64,000 bases of DNA from Bradyrhizobium septentrionale. Lineage in GTDB: Bacteria; Pseudomonadota; Alphaproteobacteria; Rhizobiales; Xanthobacteraceae. The DNA lies in NCBI RefSeq assembly GCF_011516645.4, contig NZ_CP088285.1:5288501-5352500 (forward strand), read 5' to 3'. How positions within the stretch are numbered: the stretch's first letter is position 1; every line of letters begins with the position of its first letter. The notes under the pieces are model-generated. The model was given only the letters and a program-made list of their open reading frames with translations, had not been told where the DNA came from and searched no databases. Shown in pieces: positions 35,818 through 56,735 of the stretch. A program made the translations under genes and the position numbers.

Positions 35818-38800
35818 ATGAAACTTGCTACACCGGTTGGCTCTTGCATCTTTGTTGGTGGTGGTACGCTAGCTGTTAGATGTGCTCAGCTAGTGATGGA
35901 GATGGGCCACGTGATCCGGGCGGCGCTGTGTGCCGACGCCATATTCCGCGATTGGGCCGCTCTCGCCGATATCTTGTGTGTGACGAGCATTGAAGAGCTA
36001 TCTGCGCTGCTCAACGCCGAGCCAGTCGAGTGGATATTTTCCGTTGCCAATCCGTTCATATTGCCAGCAGATGTGTTTGGGAAAGCGCGTAGAGGCGCTT
36101 TCAATTACCACGACGGTCCGTTGCCGCGATATGCCGGAACTCATGCGACGTCTTGGGCGCTTCCTGCCCGTGAGACCGAACATGGCATCACGTGGCATCG
36201 TATCGATCACGGTGTTGGTACTGGTGAGCTGGTCGTCCAACGCCAAGTGTTGATTGCGACGAGCGATACTGCGCTGACGCTGAATCTCAAATGTTATGAG
36301 GCTGCTATCGATGGCTTCCGCGAGCTTCTAACTGGCTTAACAAATGGAGAGCTTAGTGCTCGTCCGCAAGCGCTAGCGGACCGAAGCTTTTTCCCGAAAG
36401 GTCGACGCCCAGATGCTGCGGGCTGTCTGCGATGGGATCGATCCGCACAAGATCTGGAAGCGATGACGCGCGCCTTAGACTTTGGCCCGTATCATACCAA
36501 TCCATTGGGGTTGTCCAAGGCTCTCGTAGGCGATGACGTTGTCGTCGTCAAGCGCTTGGAGGTGACGGCTCGGCGCTCGGGTTTTGCTGCGGGGGCTTTA
36601 GTTGAGATCCACCCCAGCCACTGGCGTGTGGCGACAGGGACAGAGGATGTTGATGTTTGGCTTAGCAGCTTGGATGGTAAGGCTCTGGATGCGCGGGCAC
36701 TCGCGAGGCGTTCTGATTCCCATGTAGGCGACCGCCTCCCGATTCTGAGCGATGACGAGGCGCGGAGCATAACGGTCGCGCATGAAATGTTGGCGCCTCG
36801 TGAGAGTTTTTGGCGACGGCGGCTTGAACAGTTCAAAACATCCCAGCTTTCCTTTTTGTCGTGTTCAGTAGCTTTGGCTGCACCTCAATGGCAGTTGAGT
36901 TCATGGCGAATTCCAGGTGCTTTGGCTGAGCTGTCTCCCAGTAATCGCACGGAATTCTTGCTAACGGCTTGGCTGATCTACCTAGCCCGCATCACGGGAG
37001 AATTAGAGCTTCAATTGGGATGGACTCCCGCGCCGAGTGGATCGCGAGCGGGCTTGAAAGCGCTCGAGGTGCTTGTCGCTTCTGTTGTGCCGATGGCAAT
37101 TACCATCGATCTCGACAATGATTTTGCAGAGGCGCGCACGGTGGTGGCGGCCGAATTCGCTCAGCTGAAGGAGCAGGATAGCTTCGCGCGAGATCTTATC
37201 GCGCGCTGCCCAACGTTGCTCGGTATGGAGGCGTTACGATTGCGCCGGCCCTGGCCCGTTGGCGTTATGCTTACTGTAAGTGGCGAGTCTGCCACTGGTG
37301 ACCTAGCTTCGAGCCCGACTTCTGAGGCAGCCCTGCCCGGTGAGGCGTTAACATTTGAGGTTTGCGCTCTAGATGGCAGCTTTCGATGGCACTTTGATGC
37401 AAGTCGCTTGGAGCCCAAGCATATCGACCGTATGACCCAGCATTTGCAAAATTTGCTATGTGCTGTGAAGGCAGATCCGCGGCAGCCGGTGGGGCGGATT
37501 GAACTCTTGTCATCCGCTGAGCGCGCGTATCTGCTGGAGGAGCTGAACCGGACGGCATCGGCCTATCCGTCGGACGTGTGCATCCACGAGCTGTTCGAGG
37601 CACAGGTTCGCCGTGCGCCGGACGCGGTGGCGGTGGTCCATGAGGAGGAGCGGCTAAGCTATGGCGAGCTCAATGCGCGGGCCAACCAGCTGGCGCATCA
37701 TCTGATCGGGCTCGGGGTCAGGCCGGATCAGCCGGTGGCGATCTGCGTTGCGCGCAGCGTGGCGATGGTGGTGGGGCTGTTGGCGATCCTCAAGGCGGGG
37801 GGCGCCTATCTGCCGCTGGATCCGGCCTATCCGCCGGCGCGGCTGCGGCAGGTTCTCGACGATGCGGCGCCGCGAGTGCTGCTGGCCGATGCAACCGGGC
37901 GATCGGCGCTGGGCGACGATGCGCTACGCGATCTGACGGTGGTGGATCTGGCGGCGACGCCGGAATGGGCAAATCTGCCGGCGTCGGATCCGGACCCGCG
38001 TGCGCTCGGCCTGACCTCGCGCCATCTCGCCTATGTGATCTACACCTCCGGATCAACCGGTTCGCCCAAGGGGGTCATGGTCGAGCATCGCGGAGTGGTG
38101 CGTCTGGTGGCGGAGAACGATATCGTCGAGATCTCGCCGCAGGACGTTTTTCTCAACGCTTCCTCGCCGACATTCGATGCGACCACGTTCGAAGTCTGGG
38201 GAGCCTTGGCGAACGGCGCCAGTGTTGTGCTCTATCCTGAACGCTATCTCTCGACGGCAACGCTGGCCCGGATCATCCAAGACCAAGGCATCACTATCGC
38301 TTGGATGACTGCGCGGTTGTTCGACGTCTATGTCGGGGAGGGGCGGAGCACCAGTGGGCTGCAGCAACTGCTGGTCGGGGGCGAAGAGGTCTCAGCCAGT
38401 TCCATCAGAGCATGTCAGACGCGACATCCGACGCTGCGAATCTCAAATGGCTACGGCCCGACCGAGAACACCACCTTCAGTCTCTCCTACCCGGTGCCTG
38501 CTGGCTTCGACGGCCAGCAGCGGGTGCCACTGGGACGACCAATCCGGAATTCGGTGGTCTATCTGCTGGACGGTCATGGTGCGCCGGTTCCGTTTGGCGC
38601 GGTCGGGGAGCTCTACGTCGGCGGGGCGGGGGTGGCGCGCGGCTACCTGAACCGGCCCGAGCTGACCGCGGAGCGGTTCATCGCCAGTCCCTTTGTGGAC
38701 GGCGACCGGCTGTACCACACCGGCGATCTGGCGCGCTACCTACCGGACGGCAATCTGGAGTTTTTGGGCCGCAACGACGACCAGGTGAAGATCCGCGGCT

Positions 38801-39350
38801 TCCGGATCGAGCCGGGCGAGATCGCGGCGCGGCTTTGCGAGCACCCGTTCGTGCGCGAGGCGGTGGTGGTGGCGCACGAGGGCCCCGGCGGCGAGCAGCG
38901 TCTTGTCGCCTATGTGGTGTGCGCGCCGGAAGCAGCTTCGAACGGGCTGGAGGGAAGCGAGCTTGTCGGCGCCTTGCGCGCCCACATAAGTGCACACCTG
39001 CCGGAGTACATGGTGCCATCGGCGTTCGTGCGGCTGGCGGCGCTGCCGCTGACGGTGAACGGCAAGCTGGACCGCAAGGCGCTGGCTGCGCCGGACGATG
39101 AGGCGTATGCGCATCGCGCCTATGAGCCGCCGCAAGGCGAGATCGAGATCACGCTGGCACAGATCTGGGCCGAGCTTCTGGGTGTTGAGCGGGTCGGACG
39201 CCACGACCACTTCTTTGCGCTCGGCGGGCACTCGCTGCTGGCGGTGCAACTGATCGAGCGTTTGCGGCGGCGGTCGCTGGGGGTTGAGGTGCGCACGCTG
39301 TTCGCCAGGCCGGTGCTGGCCGATCAGGCCGCAAGCCTGGGCAGTCATCA
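35818..39350 (+). other. NRPS loading module: formyltransferase, partial C, A1 (Val), PCP1
   Basis: The formyltransferase fold covers about 35818-36780 with RGAFNYHDGPLPRYAGTHAT (catalytic Asn at 36103 and His at 36109). The position of the catalytic Asp (xDTG in related enzymes) reads GVGTG, with Gly at 36217. A partial condensation-like stretch (about 36790-37500, containing QLGWTPAP and VVPMAITID) lacks an HHxxxDG motif. A1 spans about 37560-39090; its code by alignment to GrsA is D-A-F-W-L-G-G-T-F-K, one residue from a known Val code. The PCP1 serine is at 39232 (ALGGHSLL). This layout recalls LgrA, which starts linear gramicidin with formyl-Val. Confidence 0.75.
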
Positions 39351-39399
39351 GGAGGTGGCGGTCCCGGCCAATCGGATCACCGAACAGAGTACGGCGATC

Positions 39400-42300
39400 A
39401 CGCCAGAGATGTTGCCGCTCATCGAGCTGGCGCAGGACGAGATCGATCGGATCATCGCCACGGTACCCGGCGGGATCGGCAACATCCAGGACATTTATGG
39501 CTTGTCGCCGCTGCAGGACGGCATCCTGTTCCATCATCTGTTGGCGACAAAGGGCGATCCGTACCTGCTGGTATCGCAGATGGCGTTTGCCGAGCGTGGC
39601 GTGTTGGACCGCTATCTTGCCGCGGTCCAGCGGGTGGTGGATCGACATGACATCCTGCGTACCTCGTTTGTCTGGGAGGGATTGTCGCGGCCGGCCCAGG
39701 TGGTTTGGCGCCACGCATCGCTGGAGGTGAGCGAGGTCGAGCTGGACGGGTCTGCTGGTCCTGGCGCCGCGCAGCTTAAGGATCGGTTTGATCCGCGCCA
39801 GCACCGCATCGATCTTGGCCGAGCGCCCTTGTTGCGGTTTGTGATTGCGCGCGAGCCCGGCAGCGGGCGCTGGCTGCTGTTGGAGCTGCAGCATCATCTG
39901 ATCGGGGATCACACGACACTGGAGGTGATGCGTGCCGAGGTCCAGGCTGTGCTGGAGGGACGCGAGCACGAGCTGAGCGAGCCACAGCCGTTCCGCAATC
40001 TGGTGGCGCAGGCGCATCTCGGCGCTGATGCCAAGGCGGATGAAGCGTTCTTCCGGGAGCTGCTGGCAGACATCGACGAGCCGAGCACGCCGTTCGGCTT
40101 GAGCGAGGTGCGCGGCGACGGCGGCGGGGTTCGAGAGGCGCAGCGGATGCTGCCGCAGCAGCTGAACGCGCGGCTGCGCAGCCAGGCGCGGCGGCTGGGG
40201 GTGAGCCTGGCCAGCCTGTGCCATCTGGCCTGGGGTCAGGTGGTGGCGCGCAGCAGCGGCCGCGAGCAGGTGGTGTTCGGCACGGTGCTGTTCGGCCGCA
40301 TGCATGGCGGGGCGGGCGCCGACCGCGCGATGGGCCTGTTCATCAACACCCTGCCGCTGCGGCTTGATCTTGACGGCACCGCGGTCGAGGCGAGCGTGCG
40401 AACCACGCATGCCCGGCTGGTCGAGCTCTTGGCGCACGAGCATGCCTCGCTGGCGCTGGCGCAGCGCTGCAGCGCCGTTGCGGCGCCGGCGCCGCTGTTC
40501 AGCGCGCTGTTGAACTACCGCCACAACACGCCGGCGGCGGTCACCGCCTCCGCAGCCGATGATGCGCTGTCCGGCGTGGAATGGCTGGGCGAGGAGGAGC
40601 GCACCAACTATCCGCTGACCTTGTCGGTGGAGGATTTTGGCGAGGCGCTCGGGCTGACGGCGCAGGGGGTGGAGCCAATCTCGGCGGATCGGATCTGCGG
40701 CTACATGCAGCAGACGCTCGCGCAGCTGGCAGCGGCGCTGGAGCGGGCGCCGAACACGCCAGTGCGGGAGCTGGACATCCTGCCAGCGGACGAGCGCACC
40801 TATCTGCTGGAGGAGCTGAACCGGACGGCGGCGCCGTATCCTGTGGAGCAGTGCATCCATGAGCTGTTTGAGGCGCAGGTGCGCCAGGCGCCGAATGCGG
40901 TGGCGGTGGTCTATCAGGACCAGCGCGTAAGCTATGGCGAGCTCAATGCGCGGGCCAACCAGCTGGCGCATCATCTGATCGGGCTCGGGGTCAGGCCGGA
41001 TCAGCCGGTGGCGATCTGCGTTGCGCGCAGCGTGGCGATGGTGGTGGGGCTGTTGGCGATCCTCAAGGCGGGGGGCGCCTATCTGCCGCTGGATCCGGCC
41101 TATCCGCCGGCGCGGCTGCGGCAGGTTCTCGACGATGCGGCGCCGCGAGTGCTGCTGGCCGATGCAACCGGGCGATCGGCGCTGGGCGACGATGCGCTAC
41201 GCGATCTGACGGTGGTGGATCTGGCGGCGACGCCGGAATGGGCAAATCTGCCGGCGTCGGATCCGGACCCGCGTGCGCTCGGCCTGACCTCGCGCCATCT
41301 CGCCTATGTGATCTACACCTCCGGATCAACAGGCACCCCCAAGGGGGTCATGGTCGAGCATCGCGGCTTGGTCAATCTCAGCTTGGCTCAGATCGGGCTT
41401 TTTGGCGTTTGTTGCAACAGCCGCGTGGTGCAGTTCGCCTCCTTCGGTTTTGATGCAAGCGCCTGGGAGCTTGTTATGGCGTTTGGTTCGGGAGCCACAT
41501 TGCATTTGCCTGCGGATGAGCTCCGTCAAGCGAGTAACAAGCTATCGGATTATCTGCGAAGCGAAGCCATCACGCACGCGACGCTGCCTCCAGCCTTGCT
41601 TCAGGGAAGCCAGAAGCTGGAAGGCTTGGGATCGCAAGTTCTCATTCTTGCTGGAGAGCTGCCGAAGGCAGAACTGATCCGGAGTCTAGCTCCAGCATCC
41701 ATTATCAATGCTTATGGACCTACCGAAGCAACAGTTTGTGCGGCGACCTGGAGTTGCCCCGATGGGTTTGATGGGGCCATTGTCCCGATTGGCCGCCCGA
41801 TTGCGAACACGCGGGTGTATCTGCTGGATGATCATGGCGGGCTGGTGCCGTTCGGGGCGGTGGGGGAGCTCTGCATTGGCGGGGCGGGGGTGGCGCGCGG
41901 CTACCTGAACCGGCCCGAGCTGACCGCGGAGCGGTTCATCGCCAGTCCCTTTGTGGACGGCGACCGGCTGTACCGCACCGGCGATCTGGCGCGCTACCTA
42001 CCGGACGGCAATCTGGAGTTTTTGGGCCGCAACGACGACCAGGTGAAGATCCGCGGCTTCCGGATCGAGCCGGGCGAGATCGCGGCGCGGCTTTGCGAGC
42101 ACCCGTTCGTGCGCGAGGCGGTGGTGGTGGCGCACGAGGGCCCCGGCGGCGAGCAGCGTCTTGTCGCCTATGTGGTGTGCGCGCCGGAAGCAGCTTCGAA
42201 CGGGCTGGAGGGAAGCGAGCTTGTCGGCGCCTTGCGCGCGCACATAAGTGCACACCTGCCGGAGTACATGGTGCCATCGGCGTTCGTGCGGCTGGCGGCG

Positions 42301-42600
42301 CTGCCGCTGACGGTGAACGGCAAGCTGGACCGCAAGGCGCTGGCTGCGCCGGACGATGAGGCGTATGCGCATCGCGCCTATGAGGCGCCGCAAGGCGAGA
42401 TCGAGCCCGCGCTGGCACAGATCTGGGCCGAGCTTCTGGGTGTTGAGCGGGTCGGACGCCACGACCACTTCTTTGCGCTCGGCGGGCACTCGCTGCTGGC
42501 GGTGCAACTGATCGAGCGTTTGCGGCGGCGGTCGCTGGGGGTTGAGGTGCGCACGCTGTTCGCCAGGCCGGTGCTGGCCGATCAGGCCGCAAGCCTGGGC
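39400..42600 (+). other. NRPS module 2: dual C/E, A2 (Phe), PCP2
   Basis: C/E2 (about 39400-40790) has the N-terminal HHLLATKGD at 39532-39558, which fits HHxxxxxGD of dual epimerisation/condensation domains, and the central HHLIGDH at 39892-39912. A2 (about 40830-42350) gives the code D-A-W-T-I-A-A-V-C-K, the classical Phe code. The key Trp codon TGG is at 41464-41466. PCP2 serine at 42490. The dual domain would epimerise the incoming Val to D-Val before coupling. Confidence 0.75.
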
Positions 42601-44405
42601 AGTCATCAGGAGGTGGCGGTCCCGGCCAATCGGATCACCGAACAGAGTACGGCGATCACGCCAGAGATGTTGCCGCTCATCGAGCTGGCGCAGGACGAGA
42701 TCGATCGGATCATCGCCACGGTACCCGGCGGGATCGGCAACATCCAGGACATTTATGGCTTGTCGCCGCTGCAGGACGGCATCCTGTTCCATCATCTGTT
42801 GGCGACAAAGGGCGATCCGTACCTGCTGGTATCGCAGATGGCGTTTGCCGAGCGTGGCGTGTTGGACCGCTATCTTGCCGCGGTCCAGCGGGTGGTGGAT
42901 CGACATGACATCCTGCGTACCTCGTTTGTCTGGGAGGGATTGTCGCGGCCGGCCCAGGTGGTTTGGCGCCACGCATCGCTGGAGGTGAGCGAGGTCGAGC
43001 TGGACGGGTCTGCTGGTCCTGGCGCCGCGCAGCTTAAGGATCGGTTTGATCCGCGCCAGCACCGCATCGATCTTGGCCGAGCGCCCTTGTTGCGGTTTGT
43101 GATTGCGCGCGAGCCCGGCAGCGGGCGCTGGCTGCTGTTGGAGCTGCAGCATCATCTGATCGGGGATCACACGACACTGGAGGTGATGCGTGCCGAGGTC
43201 CAGGCTGTGCTGGAGGGACGCGAGCACGAGCTGAGCGAGCCACAGCCGTTCCGCAATCTGGTGGCGCAGGCGCATCTCGGCGCTGATGCCAAGGCGGATG
43301 AAGCGTTCTTCCGGGAGCTGCTGGCAGACATCGACGAGCCGAGCACGCCGTTCGGCTTGAGCGAGGTGCGCGGCGACGGCGGCGGGGTTCGAGAGGCGCA
43401 GCGGATGCTGCCGCAGCAGCTGAACGCGCGGCTGCGCAGCCAGGCGCGGCGGCTGGGGGTGAGCCTGGCCAGCCTGTGCCATCTGGCCTGGGGTCAGGTG
43501 GTGGCGCGCAGCAGCGGCCGCGAGCAGGTGGTGTTCGGCACGGTGCTGTTCGGCCGCATGCATGGCGGGGCGGGCGCCGACCGCGCGATGGGCCTGTTCA
43601 TCAACACCCTGCCGCTGCGGCTTGATCTTGACGGCACCGCGGTCGAGGCGAGCGTGCGAACCACGCATGCCCGGCTGGTCGAGCTCTTGGCGCACGAGCA
43701 TGCCTCGCTGGCGCTGGCGCAGCGCTGCAGCGCCGTTGCGGCGCCGGCGCCGCTGTTCAGCGCGCTGTTGAACTACCGCCACAACACGCCGGCGGCGGTC
43801 ACCGCCTCCGCAGCCGATGATGCGCTGTCCGGCGTGGAATGGCTGGGCGAGGAGGAGCGCACCAACTATCCGCTGACCTTGTCGGTGGAGGATTTTGGCG
43901 AGGCGCTCGGGCTGACGGCGCAGGGGGGGGAGCCAATCTCGGCGGATCGGATCTGCGGCTACATGCAGCAGACGCTCGCGCAGCTGGCAGCGGCGCTGGA
44001 GCGGGCGCCGAACACGCCAGTGCGGGAGCTGGACATCCTGCCAGCGGACGAGCGCACCTATCTGCTGGAGGAGCTGAACCGGACGGCGGCGCCGTATCCT
44101 GTGGAGCAGTGCATCCATGAGCTGTTTGAGGCGCAGGTGCGCCAGGCGCCGAATGCGGTGGCGGTGGTCTATCAGGACCAGCGCGTAAGCTATGGCGAGC
44201 TCAATGCGCGGGCCAACCAGCTGGCGCATCATCTGATCGGGCTCGGGGTCAGGCCGGATCAGCCGGTGGCGATCTGCGTTGCGCGCAGCGTGGCGATGGT
44301 GGTCGGGCTGCTGGCGATCCTCAAGGCGGGGGGGCGTACCTGCCGCTGGACCCGGCCTATCCGCCGGCGCGGCTGCGGCAGGTTCTCGACGATGCGGCGC
44401 CGCGA

Positions 44406-53177
<8,772 letters not shown>

Positions 53178-53258
53178 TGATCTGAGGCCGGCAAACTGGA
53201 CCATTTTTGGCTAGAGTTTGCGCTGCGTAAATCCACCCGGCTGGGAGGAGCGACGACG

Positions 53259-53516
53259 ATGAAGGCCTCGAAGTTTTCGGACGCCCAGAAGGCGTTCATC
53301 CTGAAGCAGGGCAGCGACGGGGGTGCGGTGGCGGAGATCTGCCGCAGGGCCGGGATCAGCCAGGCGACCTACTTCAATTGGAAGAAGAAGTATGACGGGC
53401 TGCTGCCGAACGAGATGCGACGGTTAAAGCAGCTCGAGGAGGAGAATGGCAAGCTGAAGAAGCTGGTCGCCGATCTGTCGCTCGACAAGGAGATGCTGCA
53501 GGACGTGATCCGCCGA
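53259..53516 (+). pseudogene. IS3-family OrfA, 3' truncated by IS110 insertion (element A, left part)
   Basis: ATG 53259 after a ggagg site encodes KFSDAQKAFILKQGSDGG, a helix-turn-helix (VAEICRRAGISQATYFNWKK) and a leucine-zipper-like tail (LEEENGKLKKLVADLSLDKE). The native OrfA continues a few residues past DVIRR, but here the frame enters IS110 sequence and stops at 53552. The matching OrfB N terminus lies 3.3 kb to the right at about 56812. Confidence 0.75.
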
Positions 53517-53657
53517 AATGTATGGTCTGCCCCGCCCGTGCAAGGCTCTTGAGCGATCCGACTTCGACAGTCTGCGTAAATGTATCCGGCCTCTCGCGAG
53601 TGGGCTGCGGTTGCAGCCAGGCCATGATGAGATCAGCACGCCGCGTTCCCAGATAGT

Positions 53658-54230
53658 TTAGTTAATCGGGCATGTTTTCGGCGAAGGGCTTACGCGGCGC
53701 CGATCAACTGTCTCGTCATCAGGACTCGAACCTCGCAGTCTGCTGCCCGGGCTTGCGGGAATGCGGGAAGGCGCCGCTCGTAGGTCGAGCCGGGCCGCGT
53801 AAAGGATGACCCAGGCCACCCGCGCAATCTTTGCAGCCAGGGCCACGGTGACCTTGTTGGTATGCATGCGCTTTTCGAGGCCGGTCAGCCACGAACCCAG
53901 GCGATTGGAAGTACGGTTCAGATGCATGACGCATGACCTTGCGCCGTAAATCAGCAGCCGTCTGAGGTAGTGATTGCCTCTTTTGCTGATCCCGAGGAGG
54001 GTCGTCTTACCACCCGTTGAGTGTTCGCGAGGGACCAACCCAAGCCACGCGGCGAGGTCCTTGGCCCTTCGGAACTGACTAGCATTGCCGGCGCTCGCGA
54101 CGAATGCCGTCGCCACCAGTGGGCCTATCCCGGGAACAGTCATGAGCCGGCGCGTTCGTTCGTCACTCGCCGCCAAAGCCTCGATTTCACGAGTGATCTC
54201 GGCGATGCGGTGTTCGATGTGACCTGCCAC
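53658..54230 (-). pseudogene. IS110-family transposase, C-terminal part
   Basis: The frame begins with GHIEHRIAEITREIEALAAS, then the Transposase_20 signature RRLMTVPGIGPLVATAFVAS, AWLGLVPREHSTGGKTTLLG and HTNKVTVALAAKIARVAWVI. This region contributes the catalytic serine in IS110 enzymes. The N-terminal DEDD half is 2 kb upstream on the same strand (56283-56735). Confidence 0.8.
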
Positions 54231-54325
54231 TGAATTTTCATCCGGCAGCAGTTAGAGTCTCGGGGCTTTGTACGCCAAGTGGCGCGGGTGGAGCAACGGA
54301 CGATCGGCGGAGCTGGTCGGGGTTG
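54228..54325 (-). pseudogene. IS3-family OrfB, last codons and terminal repeat (element B, right of intron)
   Basis: The minus frame reads NPDQLRRSSVAPPAPLGVQS PETLTAAG and stops. The end of the element reads tgacctgccactgaatttt at 54228 (a TG terminus). The preceding part of the same frame (SSLRYLTPAAYAAHLTATDD) lies at 56216-56282 on the other side of the intron. Confidence 0.55.
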
Positions 54326-56215
54326 GTGCGCCACGACGGCGCGAAGAAGGAGGTAGATCAATTGACCTAAAGCCTTCAAGCAGCCTTGCTGTGCAAGAGA
54401 TGAGGGTAGGCCCCTCGGGCTCGGATTGCAGGATCAGAGTCCAAACCACCACAAGCTGCTTCGACACAACGGTCGAGGTGGTGAGCGTTGTTGGAAAAGG
54501 CGGGCGCAAGCCCGTCAGGTAAGCCTCAGGAAGGCGAGCGGAAGCGAACCGCCGATGAAGCATCGAAAACCAGTACAGACGTTGTCGAAACCAAGGGTTC
54601 AACCCTTCCTTGGGAGCAAGCCTATCGGGAGCCTGGTTACTGGATGGGTGACGACCGGTGTAGAGGCGGCGCGATCCTGATGGCAGGCTCTTACACGGAA
54701 CGTGGGAACCTGTGTCGTGATGCCAAGGGAGAACCTGAAAGCGGCAGCACCGCTGAGGGGAGAGTACCGATGCACGGCGCAGGGGCGGACGGGTTCGCAG
54801 TAGTGATGAAGCCTGGTAATGCAGGTGGAGCGAAGGGACCCGATCATCTGGCCAACGACAACAGCCAACCCGCAATGGGGATGAACTGATGTCCGAGGCA
54901 AAGCCGTATGATATCTCCAAGCACCTTGTTTGGCAGGCTTGGAAACAGGTCAAAGCAAACCAAGGGGCCGCGGGCGTGGATGGCGTCTCCGTCGCGGCGT
55001 TCGAAAAGGACCTGAAGAGGAATCTCTACAAGGTCTGGAATCGCATGTCGTCGGGGACGTATTTTCCACCGCCTGTTCGTCTCGTGGAAATCCCCAAATC
55101 CGATGGCAAGAGTGTCAGGAAACTCGGCATTCCCGCCGTCGGAGACCGAGTGGCCCAGACGGTCGCAAAGATGGTCATAGAAAAGGAAGTGGAGCCAGTC
55201 TTCCACCCCGACTCTTACGGCTATCGGCCCGGACGCTCTGCGCTCGATGCGGTGGGGAAGGCGCGCGAGCGCTGCTGGAAATTCGATTGGGTCATAGACT
55301 TGGACATCAAGTCGTTCTTCGATACGATTCCATGGGACCTGATGGAAAAAGCTGTAGCCCACCATGTGGAATTGGGCTGGGTTCGTCTCTACGTCAGACG
55401 GTGGCTGCAAGCCACCGTGGAGCGGAAAGACGGGACCCGCGACGAGCGAACACGAGGAACCCCTCAGGGTTCTGTCGTCTCGCCCGTACTCTCCAATCTC
55501 TTCATGCATTATTGTTTCGATGCATGGATGCAACGGACCTTCTCACACCTGCGCTTCGAAAGATTCGCTGATGATGCGATCGTCCATTGCTGGAGTGAGG
55601 AGGAGGCCAAAGCCGTACTGGGAGCGATCCGTAATCGCCTTGCCGAGTGCGGTCTGGAACTCCACCCGGAGAAAACCCGGATCGTCTACTGCAAGGACAA
55701 CAATCGGAGCGGAGGGTACGAGCAAATCACGTTCGACTTCCTCGGCTACACGTTCCGGCCGCGCAAAGCTCGGGACAGCAAGGGTGAGAAGTTTGTCAGC
55801 TTCGCACCGGCCATCAGCCGCAAGGCAGCCAAGGGAATCCGGCAGGCTATCCGCGAATGGCGGGTGACAAGCAGGAGCAACCAAACGCTGGAAGACCTAG
55901 CCAAACTGATCGACCCTGTCGCGAGAGGATGGCTGAACTACTACGGGCGGTTTTACCGCTCGGAGTGCGTCAACGTCCTTCGTCACGTCAACATGGTGCT
56001 CACCCGGTGGGTGATGGGGAAATATAAAAGGTTCAAGCGCCGGAAAACTGCGGCCATATCCTGGCTAGGACGTCTCGCAAAACGAGCGCCAAGCCTGCTG
56101 TATCTGTGGAAAGTCGGCATCAGACCAACGGCTGGATGATAGAAGCCGGATGAAGCGCGAGCTTCACGTCCGGATTCGTGAGCGCCTGGGGGTGAAATTC
56201 CCCCGGGCGACTCGA
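54326..56215 (+). ncRNA. Group II intron with maturase
   Basis: The 5' end at 54326 is the canonical gtgcg (gtgcgccacgacggcgcg). Domain V is recognisable at about 56150-56185 (agccggatgaagcgcgagct then tcacgtccggattc), followed by a domain VI hairpin (cgcctgggggtgaaattccc then ccgggcg). The 3' end near 56215 is approximate. The intron reads plus while the IS3 and IS110 genes it sits in read minus. It encodes its own reverse transcriptase. Confidence 0.85.
54889..56139 (+). CDS. ltrA: Group II intron reverse transcriptase/maturase
   Basis: A 416-residue protein. The RT palm has the catalytic Asp pair in RFADDAIVHC (FADD, Asp228-Asp229) and an earlier Asp in WVIDLDIKSFFDTI. The template-binding segment is RGTPQGSVVSPVLSNLFMHY. 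The maturase (domain X) region follows in WLNYYGRFYRSECVNVLRHV. There is no H-N-H endonuclease domain, so retrohoming would use nascent-strand priming, as in RmInt1-type introns. The frame is full-length and intact. GGGGA precedes ATG 54889. It promotes splicing and mobility of the surrounding intron. Confidence 0.92.
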   Translation: MSEAKPYDISKHLVWQAWKQVKANQGAAGVDGVSVAAFEKDLKRNLYKVWNRMSSGTYFPPPVRLVEIPKSDGKSVRKLGIPAVGDRVAQTVAKMVIEKEVEPVFHPDSYGYRPGRSALDAVGKARERCWKFDWVIDLDIKSFFDTIPWDLMEKAVAHHVELGWVRLYVRRWLQATVERKDGTRDERTRGTPQGSVVSPVLSNLFMHYCFDAWMQRTFSHLRFERFADDAIVHCWSEEEAKAVLGAIRNRLAECGLELHPEKTRIVYCKDNNRSGGYEQITFDFLGYTFRPRKARDSKGEKFVSFAPAISRKAAKGIRQAIREWRVTSRSNQTLEDLAKLIDPVARGWLNYYGRFYRSECVNVLRHVNMVLTRWVMGKYKRFKRRKTAAISWLGRLAKRAPSLLYLWKVGIRPTAG

Positions 56216-56282
56216 CCGCAGCCGATCGTCCGTTGCGGTGAGGTGGGCGGCATAGGCCGCGGGGGTCAGGTATCTCAGCGAC
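56216..56282 (-). pseudogene. IS3-family OrfB fragment (element B, left of intron on minus strand)
   Basis: The minus frame gives RSSLRYLTPAAYAAHLTATD DRLR up to the intron boundary, the usual end of a rhizobial IS3 OrfB. Upstream it abuts IS110 sequence abruptly at about 56283, so this IS3 is only a 3' stub. Confidence 0.55.
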
Positions 56283-56735
56283 GATCGAGGCAAAATGCCC
56301 GCATTTGGCAGACGAGCTGAGTTCGCAGGCCAACCTTCTGATCTCGGATGCGGTGCAGCGCCTGGATGTCGACCCGGGCTTCCGATTTGATCTCAACAAA
56401 GCGCATCGCGGGTCGGGTGGCGGCCTCGGCGATCGCTTCCGCATCGATGATATCGTTCTTGTTGGACTTCACGTAGGGCTTCACGAACTGCGCAGGTATC
56501 ACTCGGACCACGTGCCCAAGCTCTTGTAACTTGCGCGCCAGCCATTGGGAGCCTGGGCAAGCCTCCATCGCGACGGCCGTACGCTGCGCGGCGTCGAAGA
56601 ACTGCAAAGTGTGTCGCGGCGGAGCTTTACTTTTTGAATGACTCTACCGCGTGCGTCTGTTGCTACGACATGGAAAACATTCTTTCCGATATCGATGCCG
56701 AAGACAGCGGCAGGCTGAGGCTTGTTGCGCAACAT
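56283..56735 (-). pseudogene. IS110-family transposase, N-terminal part, frameshifted
   Basis: ATG 56735 opens with VFGIDIGKNVFHVVATDARG (first Asp of the DEDD site). The frame shifts near 56607, and the second frame gives AVAMEACPGSQWLARKLQEL (Glu), then YVKSNKNDIIDAEAIAEAAT (Asp pair) and QLVCQMRAFCLDRR. It ends at an IS3 stub. The C-terminal half is at 53658-54230. The RuvC-like catalytic residues survive, but the gene is split. Confidence 0.8.

Noticed and set aside
43924..43932. Run of eight or more Gs in C/E3, possible second frameshift
   Set aside because: Comparison with the other copies shows GTG to GGG substitution (Val to Gly) with no change of length; the frame continues.
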